Assembly (NCBI GenBank): GCA_934183045.1
Contig: CAKPRW010000029.1
Location: 1 to 15,407 of the forward strand
Length of the DNA stretch: 15,407 nt
Reading direction: 5' to 3'
Source: an uncultured Clostridia bacterium
GTDB lineage: Bacteria; Bacillota; Clostridia; TANB77; CAG-508
A program made the position numbers and the translations under genes. The first letter of the stretch is position 1, and the number at the start of each line of letters is the position of its first letter. The notes beneath the pieces are model-generated. The model did not search any database. It was not told the origin of the DNA and saw nothing but the letters and a program-made list of their open reading frames with translations. Below are positions 1-8,568 of the stretch, piece by piece.

Positions 1-1506
1 GGTGGAACAACAGAAGACGATGTAAGTGACAATTCTATAACATATAATTTGAACGGAGGAACAAATCCAGAAGATGCACCAACAAGTTATAAAAAAGGAG
101 AAGTAATAGGGTTTCCAACGCCAACCAAAGAAGGAAGCTCGTTCGAAGGATGGTATCAAACTAGTGATTTTTCAGACACAAGAGTTTTAAGGACAAATGA
201 TACAATGAGCGGAAATATAACATTATATGCGAAGTGGGCAGAAGAAACAAATCCGGATTATTTCACATGGACAGATGGAAGTACAACTTCAACAGTTAAG
301 GGATTTTCAGAAGAAGGACTAGCGGTATATAATGCAGGAAATTTAACAAAACTAGTAATACCTAAAAAGCATAATAATTTAGATGTAACACAAATTAATA
401 GTTTTGCATTTTCAGAAAAAGACAAGTTGATTGAAGTTACAATTCCAGATAAGGTAACGGCTTTAGGGAGTAAAACATTTTATAATTGTACAGAATTAGA
501 AAAGCTAACATTTCCTATTTCTGTTAATGTTATAGGAAGTGGAAGTAATCCAGCATTTAAAGGATGTACAAGCTTAAATAAATTTAATTTTACAAAAGGA
601 ACAGGGAAAGGATCAGGATATACAACAGGTAGTTATTTTAATACACCATGGTATTATTCAAGAAATAATGAATTAGAGATAACAATGGAAGAAGGAATAA
701 CTGAAATTGGAAGTTATACTTTTAATGAATGTACAGGATTAAAAACATTAGAATTACCATCAAGTTTAATAAGTATAGGAGAGCATACATTTAGTTCATG
801 TAATAATTGGAATACTGAAATAGATATGTCAAAATGGACAAGTATAGGAGAGTCCGCATTTTTAAATTGTAACAACGTAACAGGTGAATTTAAATTATCA
901 CCTGATATGACACAATTAGGAAAATATGCATTTTATAAATGTGAGAAATTAACCGGAGAAGTAGTAATACCAGCAAACATTACTTATCCAGCATCTAATA
1001 TATTCGAAGGATGTGTAGGAATAAATAAAGTAGTAATACCAGATACAACGACCAAGTTAAATAGTTCTTTATTTAGAGGTTGTATAGGAATAAAAGAATT
1101 AACAATGCCAATTTCTACTAATGCTGTTGCTGATGGAAGTTTTCCAGCATTTAATGGATGTAGTAATATAAAACAATTTAACTTTACAAAAGGAACAGGA
1201 GAAGGATCAGGATATACAACAGGTAGTTATTTTAACACACCGTGGTATTACTCAAGAGGTAGTGAAATTGTAGTTATAATAGAAGAAGGGGTAACAAAAA
1301 TTAATGAAATGACATTTTATGGTTGTACAGGATTAAGATTGTTAAAATTGCCATCAACATTAACAACTATAGAAAAAGATGCATTTACTAATTGTGTGGC
1401 AGATTTAATAAAAGTTATATATAATGGAAATGCTTCAGAGTGGGATAATATTAGTTTAGATAATAGTAGAACATATTTAAGTAATGTTATATATAATAAA
1501 AATTAA
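1..1506 (+). CDS. BspA-type leucine-rich-repeat surface protein with InlB B-repeat (5' partial)
   Basis: The frame is open from base 1, so the true start lies upstream of the window; the internal TTG at 49 is not a credible start. The first ~75 visible residues form a Listeria/Bacteroides (InlB B-type) repeat, recognisable by YNLNGGT, FEGWY and the closing ITLYAKW. The rest is a series of BspA-like LRRs (LRR_5 family) with the pattern aF..C..L..l.lP.s...IG. Residues encoded by 502-801 and 1096-1395 are a long internal duplication. The C-terminal end (NGNASEWDNI region) looks like the usual cap of such proteins, and no LPXTG or membrane anchor follows, so any anchoring part would be in the missing N-terminus. 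Proteins of this type are secreted or surface-exposed and often bind host or matrix ligands; the ligand here is unknown. A strong terminator follows. Confidence 0.85.
   Translation, partial: GGTTEDDVSDNSITYNLNGGTNPEDAPTSYKKGEVIGFPTPTKEGSSFEGWYQTSDFSDTRVLRTNDTMSGNITLYAKWAEETNPDYFTWTDGSTTSTVKGFSEEGLAVYNAGNLTKLVIPKKHNNLDVTQINSFAFSEKDKLIEVTIPDKVTALGSKTFYNCTELEKLTFPISVNVIGSGSNPAFKGCTSLNKFNFTKGTGKGSGYTTGSYFNTPWYYSRNNELEITMEEGITEIGSYTFNECTGLKTLELPSSLISIGEHTFSSCNNWNTEIDMSKWTSIGESAFLNCNNVTGEFKLSPDMTQLGKYAFYKCEKLTGEVVIPANITYPASNIFEGCVGINKVVIPDTTTKLNSSLFRGCIGIKELTMPISTNAVADGSFPAFNGCSNIKQFNFTKGTGEGSGYTTGSYFNTPWYYSRGSEIVVIIEEGVTKINEMTFYGCTGLRLLKLPSTLTTIEKDAFTNCVADLIKVIYNGNASEWDNISLDNSRTYLSNVIYNKN
502..1395 (+). 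repeat. Internal ~100-residue duplication in the LRR protein
   Basis: Bases 502-801 and 1096-1395 encode matching blocks at a constant offset of 594 nt (198 codons) with no indels. The best conserved part is the stretch FNFTKGTG-GSGYTTGSYF followed by NTPWYYSR, identical in both copies except for one Lys/Glu change and flanking residues. The 294 nt between them encode different LRRs. Confidence 0.85.
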
Positions 1507-1510
1507 ATAA

Positions 1511-1560
1511 AAAATAAAAAAATTGAAGTTCATTTTAAAATGTTCTTCAATTTTTTTATT
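1511..1560 (+). terminator. Rho-independent terminator after the LRR gene
   Basis: AATTGAAG (1521-1528) pairs with CTTCAATT (1545-1552). Inside it, past a TT/TT mismatch, lies the self-complementary CATTTTAAAATG (1531-1542). A T-run follows at 1551-1557 and an A-run precedes it, so it could work in both directions. Confidence 0.85.
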
Positions 1561-1673
1561 TGAGTAAACAAGATAAGAAATGTTTTATTAAAAAAATTTT
1601 AGGAGAAATAAATGTAAATATAATAAAAAAATTTGAATATAATATATGTATATAAGAGAGAAAGGAAAAAGTT

Positions 1674-2852
1674 ATGGATATTAAATATTTTGATAATGCT
1701 GCAACAACAAGAATTAAAGAAGAAGTGTTAGAAGAAATGATGCCCTATTTACAGGAACAATATGGTAATCCATCATCTTTATATAGCATAGGAAGAAATG
1801 CAAAAAAGGCTATCGAAGAAGCTAGAAAAAAAGTTGCAAGTTTAATTAATTGTATGCCAAATGAAATTTATTTTACTGGATGTGGATCTGAAAGTGATAA
1901 TACTGCAATAAAAGGAATAGCATATGCTAATAGAAAAAAAGGAAAACATATTATTACATCTAAAATAGAACATCCTGCAGTACTTCATACATGCCAAGCT
2001 TTAGCAAAACAAGGATTTGATATAACATATTTAAATGTAAATGCTGATGGAATTGTTGATCTTTCAGAATTAAGAAGAAGTATAAGAAATGATACAATAT
2101 TAATAAGTATAATGTTTGCTAATAATGAAATAGGTACACTTCAACCAATATCTGAGATATCTAAAATTGCGAGAATGTATAATATTATATTTCATACTGA
2201 TGCTGTTCAAGCTTGTGGCAATGTACCAATTGATGTAAAGAGAATGGGGATAGATATGTTGTCTTTATCTGGACATAAATTGTATGCTCCTAAAGGTATA
2301 GGTGCATTATATGTGAAGAATGGAATAGAATTTGAAAAATTTATGGATGGTGGACATCAAGAAAAAAATAAAAGAGGTGGAACGGAAAATGTTGGAGGAA
2401 TAGTAGGATTAGGAAAGGCATGTGAATTAGCAAAGAATAAAATGGATCATCATATGAAACATTTACAAGATCTTAGAGATTATTATATTAAAGAAGTAGA
2501 AGAGAAAATTCCATATGTTAAATTAAATGGGGCAAGACAAATTAGATTACCTGGAAATGCAAACTTTTCTTTTAGATTTATAGAAGGAGAATCATTATTG
2601 TTAAAATTAGATGCAAAAGGTATTTGTGCGTCTAGTGGTTCAGCGTGTACGTCAGGGTCAACAGATCCATCTCATGTGTTGACAGCAATTGGATTGCCAA
2701 AAGAGTTAGCCCAAGGTTCTCTTAGAACTACTTTTGGTGAGGAAAATACAAATGAGGACATAGATTATTTAGTAGAAAGTTTGAAAGAAATAGTTGGAGA
2801 TTTAAGAAATATATCAACAGAATATAAACAAGCTGTATTAGAAAACAATTAA
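1674..2852 (+). CDS. nifS: Cysteine desulfurase, NifS/IscS family
   Basis: A PLP-dependent class V aminotransferase-fold enzyme that removes sulfur from L-cysteine, giving alanine and an enzyme persulfide used for Fe-S cluster assembly. Visible features of the 392-residue product: N-terminal YFDNAATT, the cofactor-stacking His100 in EHPAV, Asp176/Gln179 in TDAVQA, the Schiff-base Lys202 in SGHK, RGGTEN (234-239), and the persulfide Cys325 in SGSACTSGS followed by DPSHVL. The ACTSGS loop and length fit the NifS-like clostridial type. AAAGGA at 1661-1666 is 7 nt before the ATG. No nifU or iscR partner is adjacent: terminators bound the gene on both sides, so it looks monocistronic. General Fe-S cluster supply is likely; supply to one specific enzyme cannot be excluded. 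Confidence 0.93.
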   Translation: MDIKYFDNAATTRIKEEVLEEMMPYLQEQYGNPSSLYSIGRNAKKAIEEARKKVASLINCMPNEIYFTGCGSESDNTAIKGIAYANRKKGKHIITSKIEHPAVLHTCQALAKQGFDITYLNVNADGIVDLSELRRSIRNDTILISIMFANNEIGTLQPISEISKIARMYNIIFHTDAVQACGNVPIDVKRMGIDMLSLSGHKLYAPKGIGALYVKNGIEFEKFMDGGHQEKNKRGGTENVGGIVGLGKACELAKNKMDHHMKHLQDLRDYYIKEVEEKIPYVKLNGARQIRLPGNANFSFRFIEGESLLLKLDAKGICASSGSACTSGSTDPSHVLTAIGLPKELAQGSLRTTFGEENTNEDIDYLVESLKEIVGDLRNISTEYKQAVLENN

Positions 2853-2863
2853 TGTAAAAATAT

Positions 2864-2900
2864 AAAGAAAAGTAAACAGGTTTGATGTTTACTTTTCTTT
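2864..2900. terminator. Bidirectional terminator between convergent genes
   Basis: A perfect 15-bp stem (2864-2878 with 2886-2900) around the 7-nt loop GGTTTGA. The arms are A-rich and T-rich, so the hairpin can end both the desulfurase transcript (+) and the oxidoreductase transcript (-). Confidence 0.88.
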
Positions 2901-2936
2901 AATGTGTATAATAAAAACTAATATTAATTAACTAAG

Positions 2937-4520
2937 TTATAGATTTTCCATAAGAGCAATGGCACATTTTATACCATCTACGGCAGCAGAAGTAATGCCA
3001 CCAGCATATCCAGCACCTTCACCACAAGGATATACACCATCAATATTTGATAACAACTTATCATTTCTAACAATTCTAATTGGAGAAGAACTTCTTGTTT
3101 CTACTCCAGTCATAAGGCTATCTGGATTTGCAAATCCAGATAATTTTTTATCAAAATATAAAATTCCTTCTTTTAAAGTAGTGGAAACAAATTCTGGTAG
3201 TATATTATTTAAGTTGCAAAAAGTAACGCCTGGTAAATAGGTAGGTTTAACTTCACCAAAAGATATTGATTTTTTGTTTTTTATAAAGTCTTCTACTCTT
3301 TGAATAGGGGCATAATAGTTAGAACCGCCTAATAAAAAAGCCTTTTCCTCTAAATCTTTTTGAAAATAAATTCCTGCTAAAGGTGAACTATCTTTAAAAT
3401 CATCTGGTGTAACATTTACTAAAAGAGCTGAATTAGCATTAATTCCATTTCTTGCAAAGGTGCTCATTCCATTTGTAACAATTGTATTTTTTTCACTAGA
3501 TGATGCAATTACAACACCACCTGGGCACATGCAAAACGTGTAACATGAACGACCACTAGGAGAATGATAAGCTAATTTATATTCTGCTGGAGGTAAATTT
3601 AATTTAGGATTTTTACCATATTGAGATTTATTAATTTGATCTTGTAAATGTTCAATTCTTACTCCAACAGAAAAGTTTTTCTTTTCTAGTAAGAATCCTT
3701 TTTCATGAATTTTTTCAAAAGTATCTCTTGAACTATGTCCAATGGCTAGTATAACATGATTTGTTTCAAATTCAGTTATATTGTCAGATTTAACTGAAGA
3801 GGTATCTTTACAATAAACTGCTGTTATGGCATTATTTACTATTTTAAAATCTATTACTTTGGTATTAAAATAGAAAGTACCACCATTTGATATAATATAT
3901 TTTCTAATGTTTTTAAGTATATTAATCAAATTGTCTGTACCAATATGAGGTTTTGAAAGGTATAAAATTTGTTCCGGAGCACCGAATTTTACAAATGTTT
4001 GTAGAACTTTTTTGCAAAAAGGACTATTAATACCAGTTGTTAATTTACCATCTGAAAATGTACCTGCACCACCTTCACCAAATTGTACATTTGAAAATGT
4101 ATTTAATTTTCCGGAATTCATAAAGTTATTAATACTTTTTTGTCTTTCTTCTACCATTTCACCTTGTTCTATAATTATTGGCTTAACACCGTTTTCAATG
4201 AGTGTTATAGCTGCGAAAAGCCCACTTGGACCAGCACCAATGATTATAGGCCTTTGGGAAAATGTTTTATTTATTTCTATTTTTGGAAATATGAAATCTG
4301 ATATTTTTGTTAATTTGTTATATTTTTTTTCATCTTTAACTTTTATATCTATAGAATAATTGTAATGAATATTATCTTTATTTCTTGCATCAATTGACTT
4401 TTTAGATATTTGCCAAGATAGAATATCGGATTTATTTATTTTATTTTTTATTAAAGCTTGATCTAAAATTTCTTCATCAGAAAGATCTTTAAAAATTTTT
4501 ATATTACTAATTCTAAGCAT
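2937..4520 (-). CDS. FAD-dependent oxidoreductase, COG2509-like
   Basis: A 527-residue flavoprotein of unknown substrate. After an ~88-residue N-terminal domain comes a Rossmann dinucleotide-binding motif, IIIGAGPSG (92-100). Next is GEGGAGTFSDGKL (148-160), characteristic of the uncharacterised COG2509 dehydrogenases. CMCPGG lies in the middle, and CGEGAGYAGGI (499-509) near the C-terminus probably closes the FAD site. I place the start at the ATG at 4518-4520 because GGAGG lies 5 nt upstream of it. The frame is open further to a TTG, but that TTG overlaps the Shine-Dalgarno sequence. The gene is convergent with the desulfurase and shares its terminator, and is divergent from the CmpB-like gene. 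Electron acceptor and pathway cannot be read from sequence; an assimilatory or quinone-linked role would be a guess. Confidence 0.88.
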   Translation of the reverse strand: MLRISNIKIFKDLSDEEILDQALIKNKINKSDILSWQISKKSIDARNKDNIHYNYSIDIKVKDEKKYNKLTKISDFIFPKIEINKTFSQRPIIIGAGPSGLFAAITLIENGVKPIIIEQGEMVEERQKSINNFMNSGKLNTFSNVQFGEGGAGTFSDGKLTTGINSPFCKKVLQTFVKFGAPEQILYLSKPHIGTDNLINILKNIRKYIISNGGTFYFNTKVIDFKIVNNAITAVYCKDTSSVKSDNITEFETNHVILAIGHSSRDTFEKIHEKGFLLEKKNFSVGVRIEHLQDQINKSQYGKNPKLNLPPAEYKLAYHSPSGRSCYTFCMCPGGVVIASSSEKNTIVTNGMSTFARNGINANSALLVNVTPDDFKDSSPLAGIYFQKDLEEKAFLLGGSNYYAPIQRVEDFIKNKKSISFGEVKPTYLPGVTFCNLNNILPEFVSTTLKEGILYFDKKLSGFANPDSLMTGVETRSSSPIRIVRNDKLLSNIDGVYPCGEGAGYAGGITSAAVDGIKCAIALMENL

Positions 4521-4677
4521 AGTAACCTCCAATTGCTAATATTATAACATAGATTATTGATATATTATAGTTTGCAAATAGAATTTATTATAATTAAGTA
4601 TAATAATATAAAAAAGGCTTTTCAATTGAGCTATAATATTGTATAATTACAATAATTTAAAATAATTGGGGAATAAA

Positions 4678-5331
4678 ATGGAAAAACAATTAATAGTAAG
4701 AAAAAACAGAATAATTAATATAATAATGAAAATATTCTGGATTTTTGTAATTGGTAGTATATTTGGTTTTTTTGCAGAGATTATATATGGACTTATTTAT
4801 ACTAGAAATTTAGCAATAAGAAGAGGCCTTATATATGGACCATTTATTCAAATATATGGAATAGGGGCATTAGCATATTATATACTTATATCAAGAGTAA
4901 AAGAACCTAAGAAAGCATTTTTTATGGGAATGTTTATTGGTGGGTGTTTAGAATATTTATGTTCTTTTTTTCAGGAATTATTTTTTGGGACAATTTCATG
5001 GGATTATACAACAGAATTCTTGAATTTAAATGGAAGAACTTGTTTTATATATTGTTTCTATTGGGGAGTAATAGCTGTTTTGTATCTAAAAATGGTATAT
5101 CCACTATTAAATAGATTAGATTTAGTATTTGAATATAGTCAAATGAAAATATTAACAATATGTTTAATGATATTTTTAGTGTTTGATATTATGATATCTT
5201 GGATGGCTGGAGTAAGGCAGCATGAAAGAAAAAATTCTGTGCCAGCAAATAGTGTAGTAGACGAATTTTTGGATAAATATTATACGGATGCAATATTAAA
5301 CGATATATATAATAACAATAAAGAAATTTAA
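4678..5331 (+). CDS. Multi-pass membrane protein, CmpB-like putative ABC transporter (PF06541 type)
   Basis: A 217-residue hydrophobic protein with about five to six predicted membrane helices. The arrangement FGFFAEIIYG, then RRGLIYGPFIQIYGIGA, GGCLEYLCS and WDYT resembles the family called putative ABC-transporter type IV, whose transport role has not been firmly shown. No ATPase gene is adjacent. The start is set at ATG 4678, 6 nt after the GGGG at 4668-4671; an in-frame TTG at 4666 overlaps this ribosome binding site and is unlikely. The cytoplasmic C-terminal tail is charged. A TATAAT at 4642-4647 with a weak TTTTCA 17 nt upstream may be its promoter. The gene ends at a terminator shared with the convergent protease gene. 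Confidence 0.75.
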   Translation: MEKQLIVRKNRIINIIMKIFWIFVIGSIFGFFAEIIYGLIYTRNLAIRRGLIYGPFIQIYGIGALAYYILISRVKEPKKAFFMGMFIGGCLEYLCSFFQELFFGTISWDYTTEFLNLNGRTCFIYCFYWGVIAVLYLKMVYPLLNRLDLVFEYSQMKILTICLMIFLVFDIMISWMAGVRQHERKNSVPANSVVDEFLDKYYTDAILNDIYNNNKEI

Positions 5332-5334
5332 AAT

Positions 5335-5376
5335 AAAAAAACATACTTGAATTTATTATATCCAAGTATGTTTTTT
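5335..5376. terminator. Bidirectional terminator between convergent genes
   Basis: ACATACTTG (5341-5349) pairs with CAAGTATGT (5363-5371). A flanking A-run and T-run extend the stem by about 5 bp and provide a U-tract in either direction. It lies between the stop codons of the CmpB-like gene and the protease gene. Confidence 0.88.
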
Positions 5377-5379
5377 ATT

Positions 5380-7947
5380 TTATTTCAAAATATTTTTATA
5401 TCTATAATATGAGAATGCACCAATTATTAAAATTATAATTACAATTATTGAAACTGTTAATATTCCTGTGGCTGGAAGAATTTTATTTGCTGTTGTTTTA
5501 TCTGTTGAAGCTTTTAGAATATTTATATTGTTATTTGTAATATTGCTACCGTTAGTATTTGTATTATCATTATTAAAAAGGGTATTAGAAATTATTTTTA
5601 AGATATATTCTAAATCATCAACTTTTTTATCGTCTAAATAAAATGTTGGTTCTACACCAGATTTATTTTTGGTTTCTAATGTATGAATATTTTCGATAGA
5701 GTTATTATTATTTGTTGCAGTTTCTTTTATATATACATATAAATTATCAGATTGTGATAATTCAATATTGGTATCTAGATCAGTAGTGTTTATATCTAAT
5801 GTAATAGAGTATGTTCCATCACTTTCTTTTTCTGCCTTAGCTTCTTTCCATTTGTTATCTGCTATATTTGTTTCTCCTTGTTTTCCAGAAAGATAATATT
5901 TGTATGTATAACTATCATTTTCATTTCCTATTTGTATATTAGATATTTTAATTTTTATTTTACTATATGCTTTTTCTGGTGTTTCACTATAAAAGTAGAA
6001 ATTTATATCAGAAATTTCGGCAGATGAATTTTGAAAGTCTGAAGGAGTAGGAGCACTAGTTGTGTCATCACTATTATTGTTGGCATTGTTATTATTGTTG
6101 TTATTAGTACCGTTATTATTATTTCCACTGTTGTTTATATTGTTATTATTAGCATTAGTATTGTTACTATCATTACTATTGATTGTAAGTGCTTTTATAC
6201 ATAGATTACCTTTTGATTCTATATTTTCAATAGTTGCAAGATCTTGCCATTCGTTATTAGAAATATATGAATCTGTAGAAAAATAACTTTCATCGCTGTT
6301 AACAATTGCAGAAGCATAAAATGAATCTTCTGATTGTATATTTGATTCTAAAGGTACGTATTGAATGTCTGTATCATTTGAAACTTTAATTACAACTGCA
6401 AAACTATTTCCGGTTAATTTAACAGGAGTTTCAAATTCTAATGTGTGATATCCAGGGGTGATCTTTTGTGAATCTCCAGTAGTTAATTTTATTTTTTGTA
6501 GGCTATTTAAAGATTTATCAGAACTATTTGGATTTACATATACTTCACAAGTTGTATCAGAAAAAGTAAATATACTAACTTTATTTAAACTTTCTGTAAC
6601 TTTAGAATCTCTTGTAAATATGTTAGCTAAATATGCTTCTTTAGAAGATATTGCTACTTGTTTAGATGGCCCTAAAATGTCATTTTGATAAATATTATAA
6701 TAGTCTTTTTTAGATGAAGCTTTTTGAATTCCAGATAATGAAAGATATACATTTGCGTCATCATAAGAAACATACATATAACCATCATTACCGATTGTTA
6801 AAATTATAGAATCTGTATTTGCATCAATTGTAATTTTGTCTCCCCATATTGGCTCAAGAGAAGATAATACAAATTCGTTAGTTATTTCACTAGATGAGTT
6901 CCATCCTTTAGCGTTACATTCAGATTTGTATTCGTTGTATATATCTTCCTTTGTATCTGATAATTTTAATGTTAGTGTTTCGCCCCAAGAGTTTTTTACA
7001 ATCCATGCACCATCATTTGATGGTTGACAGTTTTCGTTAAAATTATTTTTGCTATATGTATCATCCCAACCAATGATTGTGACAGCATGGTTTGCAGGTG
7101 TTTTAATATAATCTTTGCAATATATGGCACCAGTTTTATTGTTATAATTGTCAGAAATAAGTGCTGAACCATAAATACCAGCATAAATACCACCATAATT
7201 TGAGATATGTTCTTTCATTGATACTATTAAGTCATTCTTTTCATTTTCATCTGAAGGATCACCAAATAGTATTGCATCATATACAGTTGTAGAAACAGTT
7301 TTATTTTGTATTTTTGAAATGTCAATTGGATCTTCATTGTCTTCAAAAGGAAGTTCAGATTCAGGAATTGCACCCATTCCATTAGTCAAATAAGACAATG
7401 CCATTAAATAATTACCACCCTCATCAAGAGTTTTTGTAAATCCATAAGAATTTATCGCATCATTTTTAAATGCATTTCTTGTGGTAGAATAGTTCATATG
7501 TCTTTCAGAAAAGTCGTATGTTGTAACAGGTTTTGATGATAGGTAATCATTTAAACCTAAATTAGATTCTAATACACCTGTGTAAGCAAAAGCCCAACAA
7601 GAATTAGTGTCCATTTGATTTCTTATTTTAACATTATCAGGGATTTTATCTTTTAAAGAATATTTATTTTGAAGAGAGCTTTTTAGTAATTGAAAAGTTT
7701 TTAAAGGATTACGCATAGTCCTTAATTTATTACTATTTGTTTGTTGAGGTTTAATATCATATTTTAATGGTTCAATGACGTTTGATTTTTCGTCATCACT
7801 AAGTTCTAAATATTTTTTATAATTTTCCGAATATTCGACAGTGTTTAGTAGATCTTGTAAATTATTTGAAGCATATACACTTGAAAATGATATGGTAAAT
7901 ATAAGTATGAATAAAATTATGGTTAGTTTTCTTATGTGTTTTTTCAT
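5380..7947 (-). CDS. LPXTG cell-wall-anchored papain-family (C1A) cysteine protease
   Basis: An 855-residue secreted peptidase. Residues 1-27 are a signal peptide (positive start, hydrophobic core, ending VYA). The C1 catalytic domain has oxyanion Gln111, nucleophile Cys117 in NSCWAFA, His287 in NHAVTIIGW and Asn319 in IVKNSWG, so the active site is complete. The region after it (~350-590) resembles the lectin-like domain that follows many bacterial C1 peptidases. Next come an Asn-rich linker, a beta-rich domain and the sorting signal LPATG (824-828) with a hydrophobic helix and a positive tail; sortase would link it to peptidoglycan. The start is the ATG at 7945-7947, 7 nt after AGGAG; a TTG one codon upstream is less likely. 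No sortase gene is in the window. A role in degrading host or environmental protein, or in wall remodelling, is inference. Confidence 0.9.
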   Translation of the reverse strand: MKKHIRKLTIILFILIFTISFSSVYASNNLQDLLNTVEYSENYKKYLELSDDEKSNVIEPLKYDIKPQQTNSNKLRTMRNPLKTFQLLKSSLQNKYSLKDKIPDNVKIRNQMDTNSCWAFAYTGVLESNLGLNDYLSSKPVTTYDFSERHMNYSTTRNAFKNDAINSYGFTKTLDEGGNYLMALSYLTNGMGAIPESELPFEDNEDPIDISKIQNKTVSTTVYDAILFGDPSDENEKNDLIVSMKEHISNYGGIYAGIYGSALISDNYNNKTGAIYCKDYIKTPANHAVTIIGWDDTYSKNNFNENCQPSNDGAWIVKNSWGETLTLKLSDTKEDIYNEYKSECNAKGWNSSSEITNEFVLSSLEPIWGDKITIDANTDSIILTIGNDGYMYVSYDDANVYLSLSGIQKASSKKDYYNIYQNDILGPSKQVAISSKEAYLANIFTRDSKVTESLNKVSIFTFSDTTCEVYVNPNSSDKSLNSLQKIKLTTGDSQKITPGYHTLEFETPVKLTGNSFAVVIKVSNDTDIQYVPLESNIQSEDSFYASAIVNSDESYFSTDSYISNNEWQDLATIENIESKGNLCIKALTINSNDSNNTNANNNNINNSGNNNNGTNNNNNNNANNNSDDTTSAPTPSDFQNSSAEISDINFYFYSETPEKAYSKIKIKISNIQIGNENDSYTYKYYLSGKQGETNIADNKWKEAKAEKESDGTYSITLDINTTDLDTNIELSQSDNLYVYIKETATNNNNSIENIHTLETKNKSGVEPTFYLDDKKVDDLEYILKIISNTLFNNDNTNTNGSNITNNNINILKASTDKTTANKILPATGILTVSIIVIIILIIGAFSYYRYKNILK
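6059..6185 (-). repeat. Asn-codon low-complexity linker
   Basis: About 40 codons dominated by AAT and AAC, with Ser, Thr, Asp and Gly interspersed, join the enzymatic half of the C1 protease to its C-terminal domain. Mixed AAT/AAC usage means it is not a pure trinucleotide repeat, but it could still change length by slippage or recombination. It is probably a flexible spacer. Confidence 0.8.
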
Positions 7948-7981
7948 CAAAATTCTCCTTTCATATTATGTTAAAGATATC

Positions 7982-7998
7982 ATAAGATGAAATCTTAT
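7982..7998. promoter_or_regulatory. Perfect 7-bp inverted repeat upstream of the C1 protease
   Basis: ATAAGAT (7982-7988) and ATCTTAT (7992-7998) are separated by GAA, about 35 nt upstream of the protease start codon. Its position between the likely promoter and the ribosome binding site would suit a repressor operator or a small 5' hairpin. In DNA this AT-rich it could also be chance. The rest of the 209-bp gap to spoIIID shows no other clear signal. Confidence 0.3.
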
Positions 7999-8156
7999 TC
8001 AATATATTTATAGAATTGTTATATAATTGTAATGAAAGAAATAATTGCTTTGAAAAAACATCTATCAAGTTATAAATGAATAAAAAGTTCTAACAATGAT
8101 TTAATCAGAATAGAATTAAACAAAAGTATTCTACTTGAGAAGATGGGGGTTTTTAT

Positions 8157-8426
8157 ATGAAGCGAATTTCATCAATAGAAGAACGTGCAATACAGTTGGC
8201 ACATTATATTATAGATTCAAAAGATACGGTAAGAGGAGCTGCTGCGAAATTTGGAATATCAAAATCAACAGTACATAAAGATGTTTCTGAAAGATTAAAA
8301 AAGATAAATCCTAGTTTAGCAAAAGAGGTTAGAATGGTACTAGATGAAAATAAGGCGGAAAGACATATTAGAGGTGGAATGGCGACAAAGATGAAGTATA
8401 GTAAGCTAGTACATAAAAATACCTAG
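8157..8426 (+). CDS. spoIIID: Stage III sporulation transcriptional regulator SpoIIID
   Basis: An 89-residue DNA-binding protein that in Bacillus and Clostridium works in the mother cell, activating and repressing many sigma-E-dependent genes and promoting sigma-K production. The helix-turn-helix is clear: TVRGAAAKFGISKSTVHKD at about residues 24-42. The family signatures IEERAIQLAHYII and NKAERHIRGG-ATK are present. Length matches the family (82-93 residues). GGGGG at 8145-8149 is the ribosome binding site. It has its own terminator. In Bacillus subtilis this gene sits beside mbl, whereas here it is next to yabG. I could not identify a convincing sigma-E promoter in the 209 bp upstream. Confidence 0.95.
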   Translation: MKRISSIEERAIQLAHYIIDSKDTVRGAAAKFGISKSTVHKDVSERLKKINPSLAKEVRMVLDENKAERHIRGGMATKMKYSKLVHKNT

Positions 8427-8453
8427 TTATATATAGTTAAAATAATTACGCTT

Positions 8454-8501
8454 AAAGATATTATAAATATAATCCGTTTATATTTATAATGTCTTTTTTT
8501 T
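8454..8501 (+). terminator. Terminator after spoIIID
   Basis: A 19-bp stem (8454-8472 with 8478-8496) with one G-U pair and the loop TCCGT, then a run of eight T at 8494-8501. It should separate spoIIID from yabG transcription. Confidence 0.88.
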
Positions 8502-8514
8502 ATAAATAGCTATC

Positions 8515-8542
8515 ACTAAATGACAAAAACTGACATAAAATA
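8515..8542 (+). promoter_or_regulatory. Candidate sigma-K promoter of yabG
   Basis: AC at 8515-8516, 17 nt, then CATAAAATA at 8534-8542. This fits the Bacillus sigma-K pattern AC-N16/17-CATANNNTA exactly, and yabG is sigma-K dependent in B. subtilis. The start site would be about 8549, leaving a ~20-nt leader. The overlapping TATAAT at 8541-8546 has no good -35 at sigma-A spacing. Confidence 0.5.
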
Positions 8543-8568
8543 TAATAGCCAATTGGTGAGGTGATAAG

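Noticed and set aside
1601..1617. AGGAG followed by ATG-TAA upstream of the desulfurase, a start-stop mini-ORF
   Set aside because: A single start-stop in AT-rich DNA is easily chance, and its distance from the desulfurase start gives no clear attenuation mechanism.
4012..4359. A plus-strand reading frame opposite the FAD oxidoreductase
   Set aside because: The minus-strand gene has clear FAD motifs across this region, and the plus-strand frame has no ribosome binding site or recognisable sequence.
6062..6286. A leucine-rich plus-strand reading frame opposite the C1 protease gene
   Set aside because: It is the antisense reading of the Asn-codon linker (AAT/AAC read backwards gives Leu/Val codons). 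It has no ribosome binding site.
7948..8156. A sigma-E promoter for spoIIID
   Set aside because: No combination in this gap matched both boxes at acceptable spacing.
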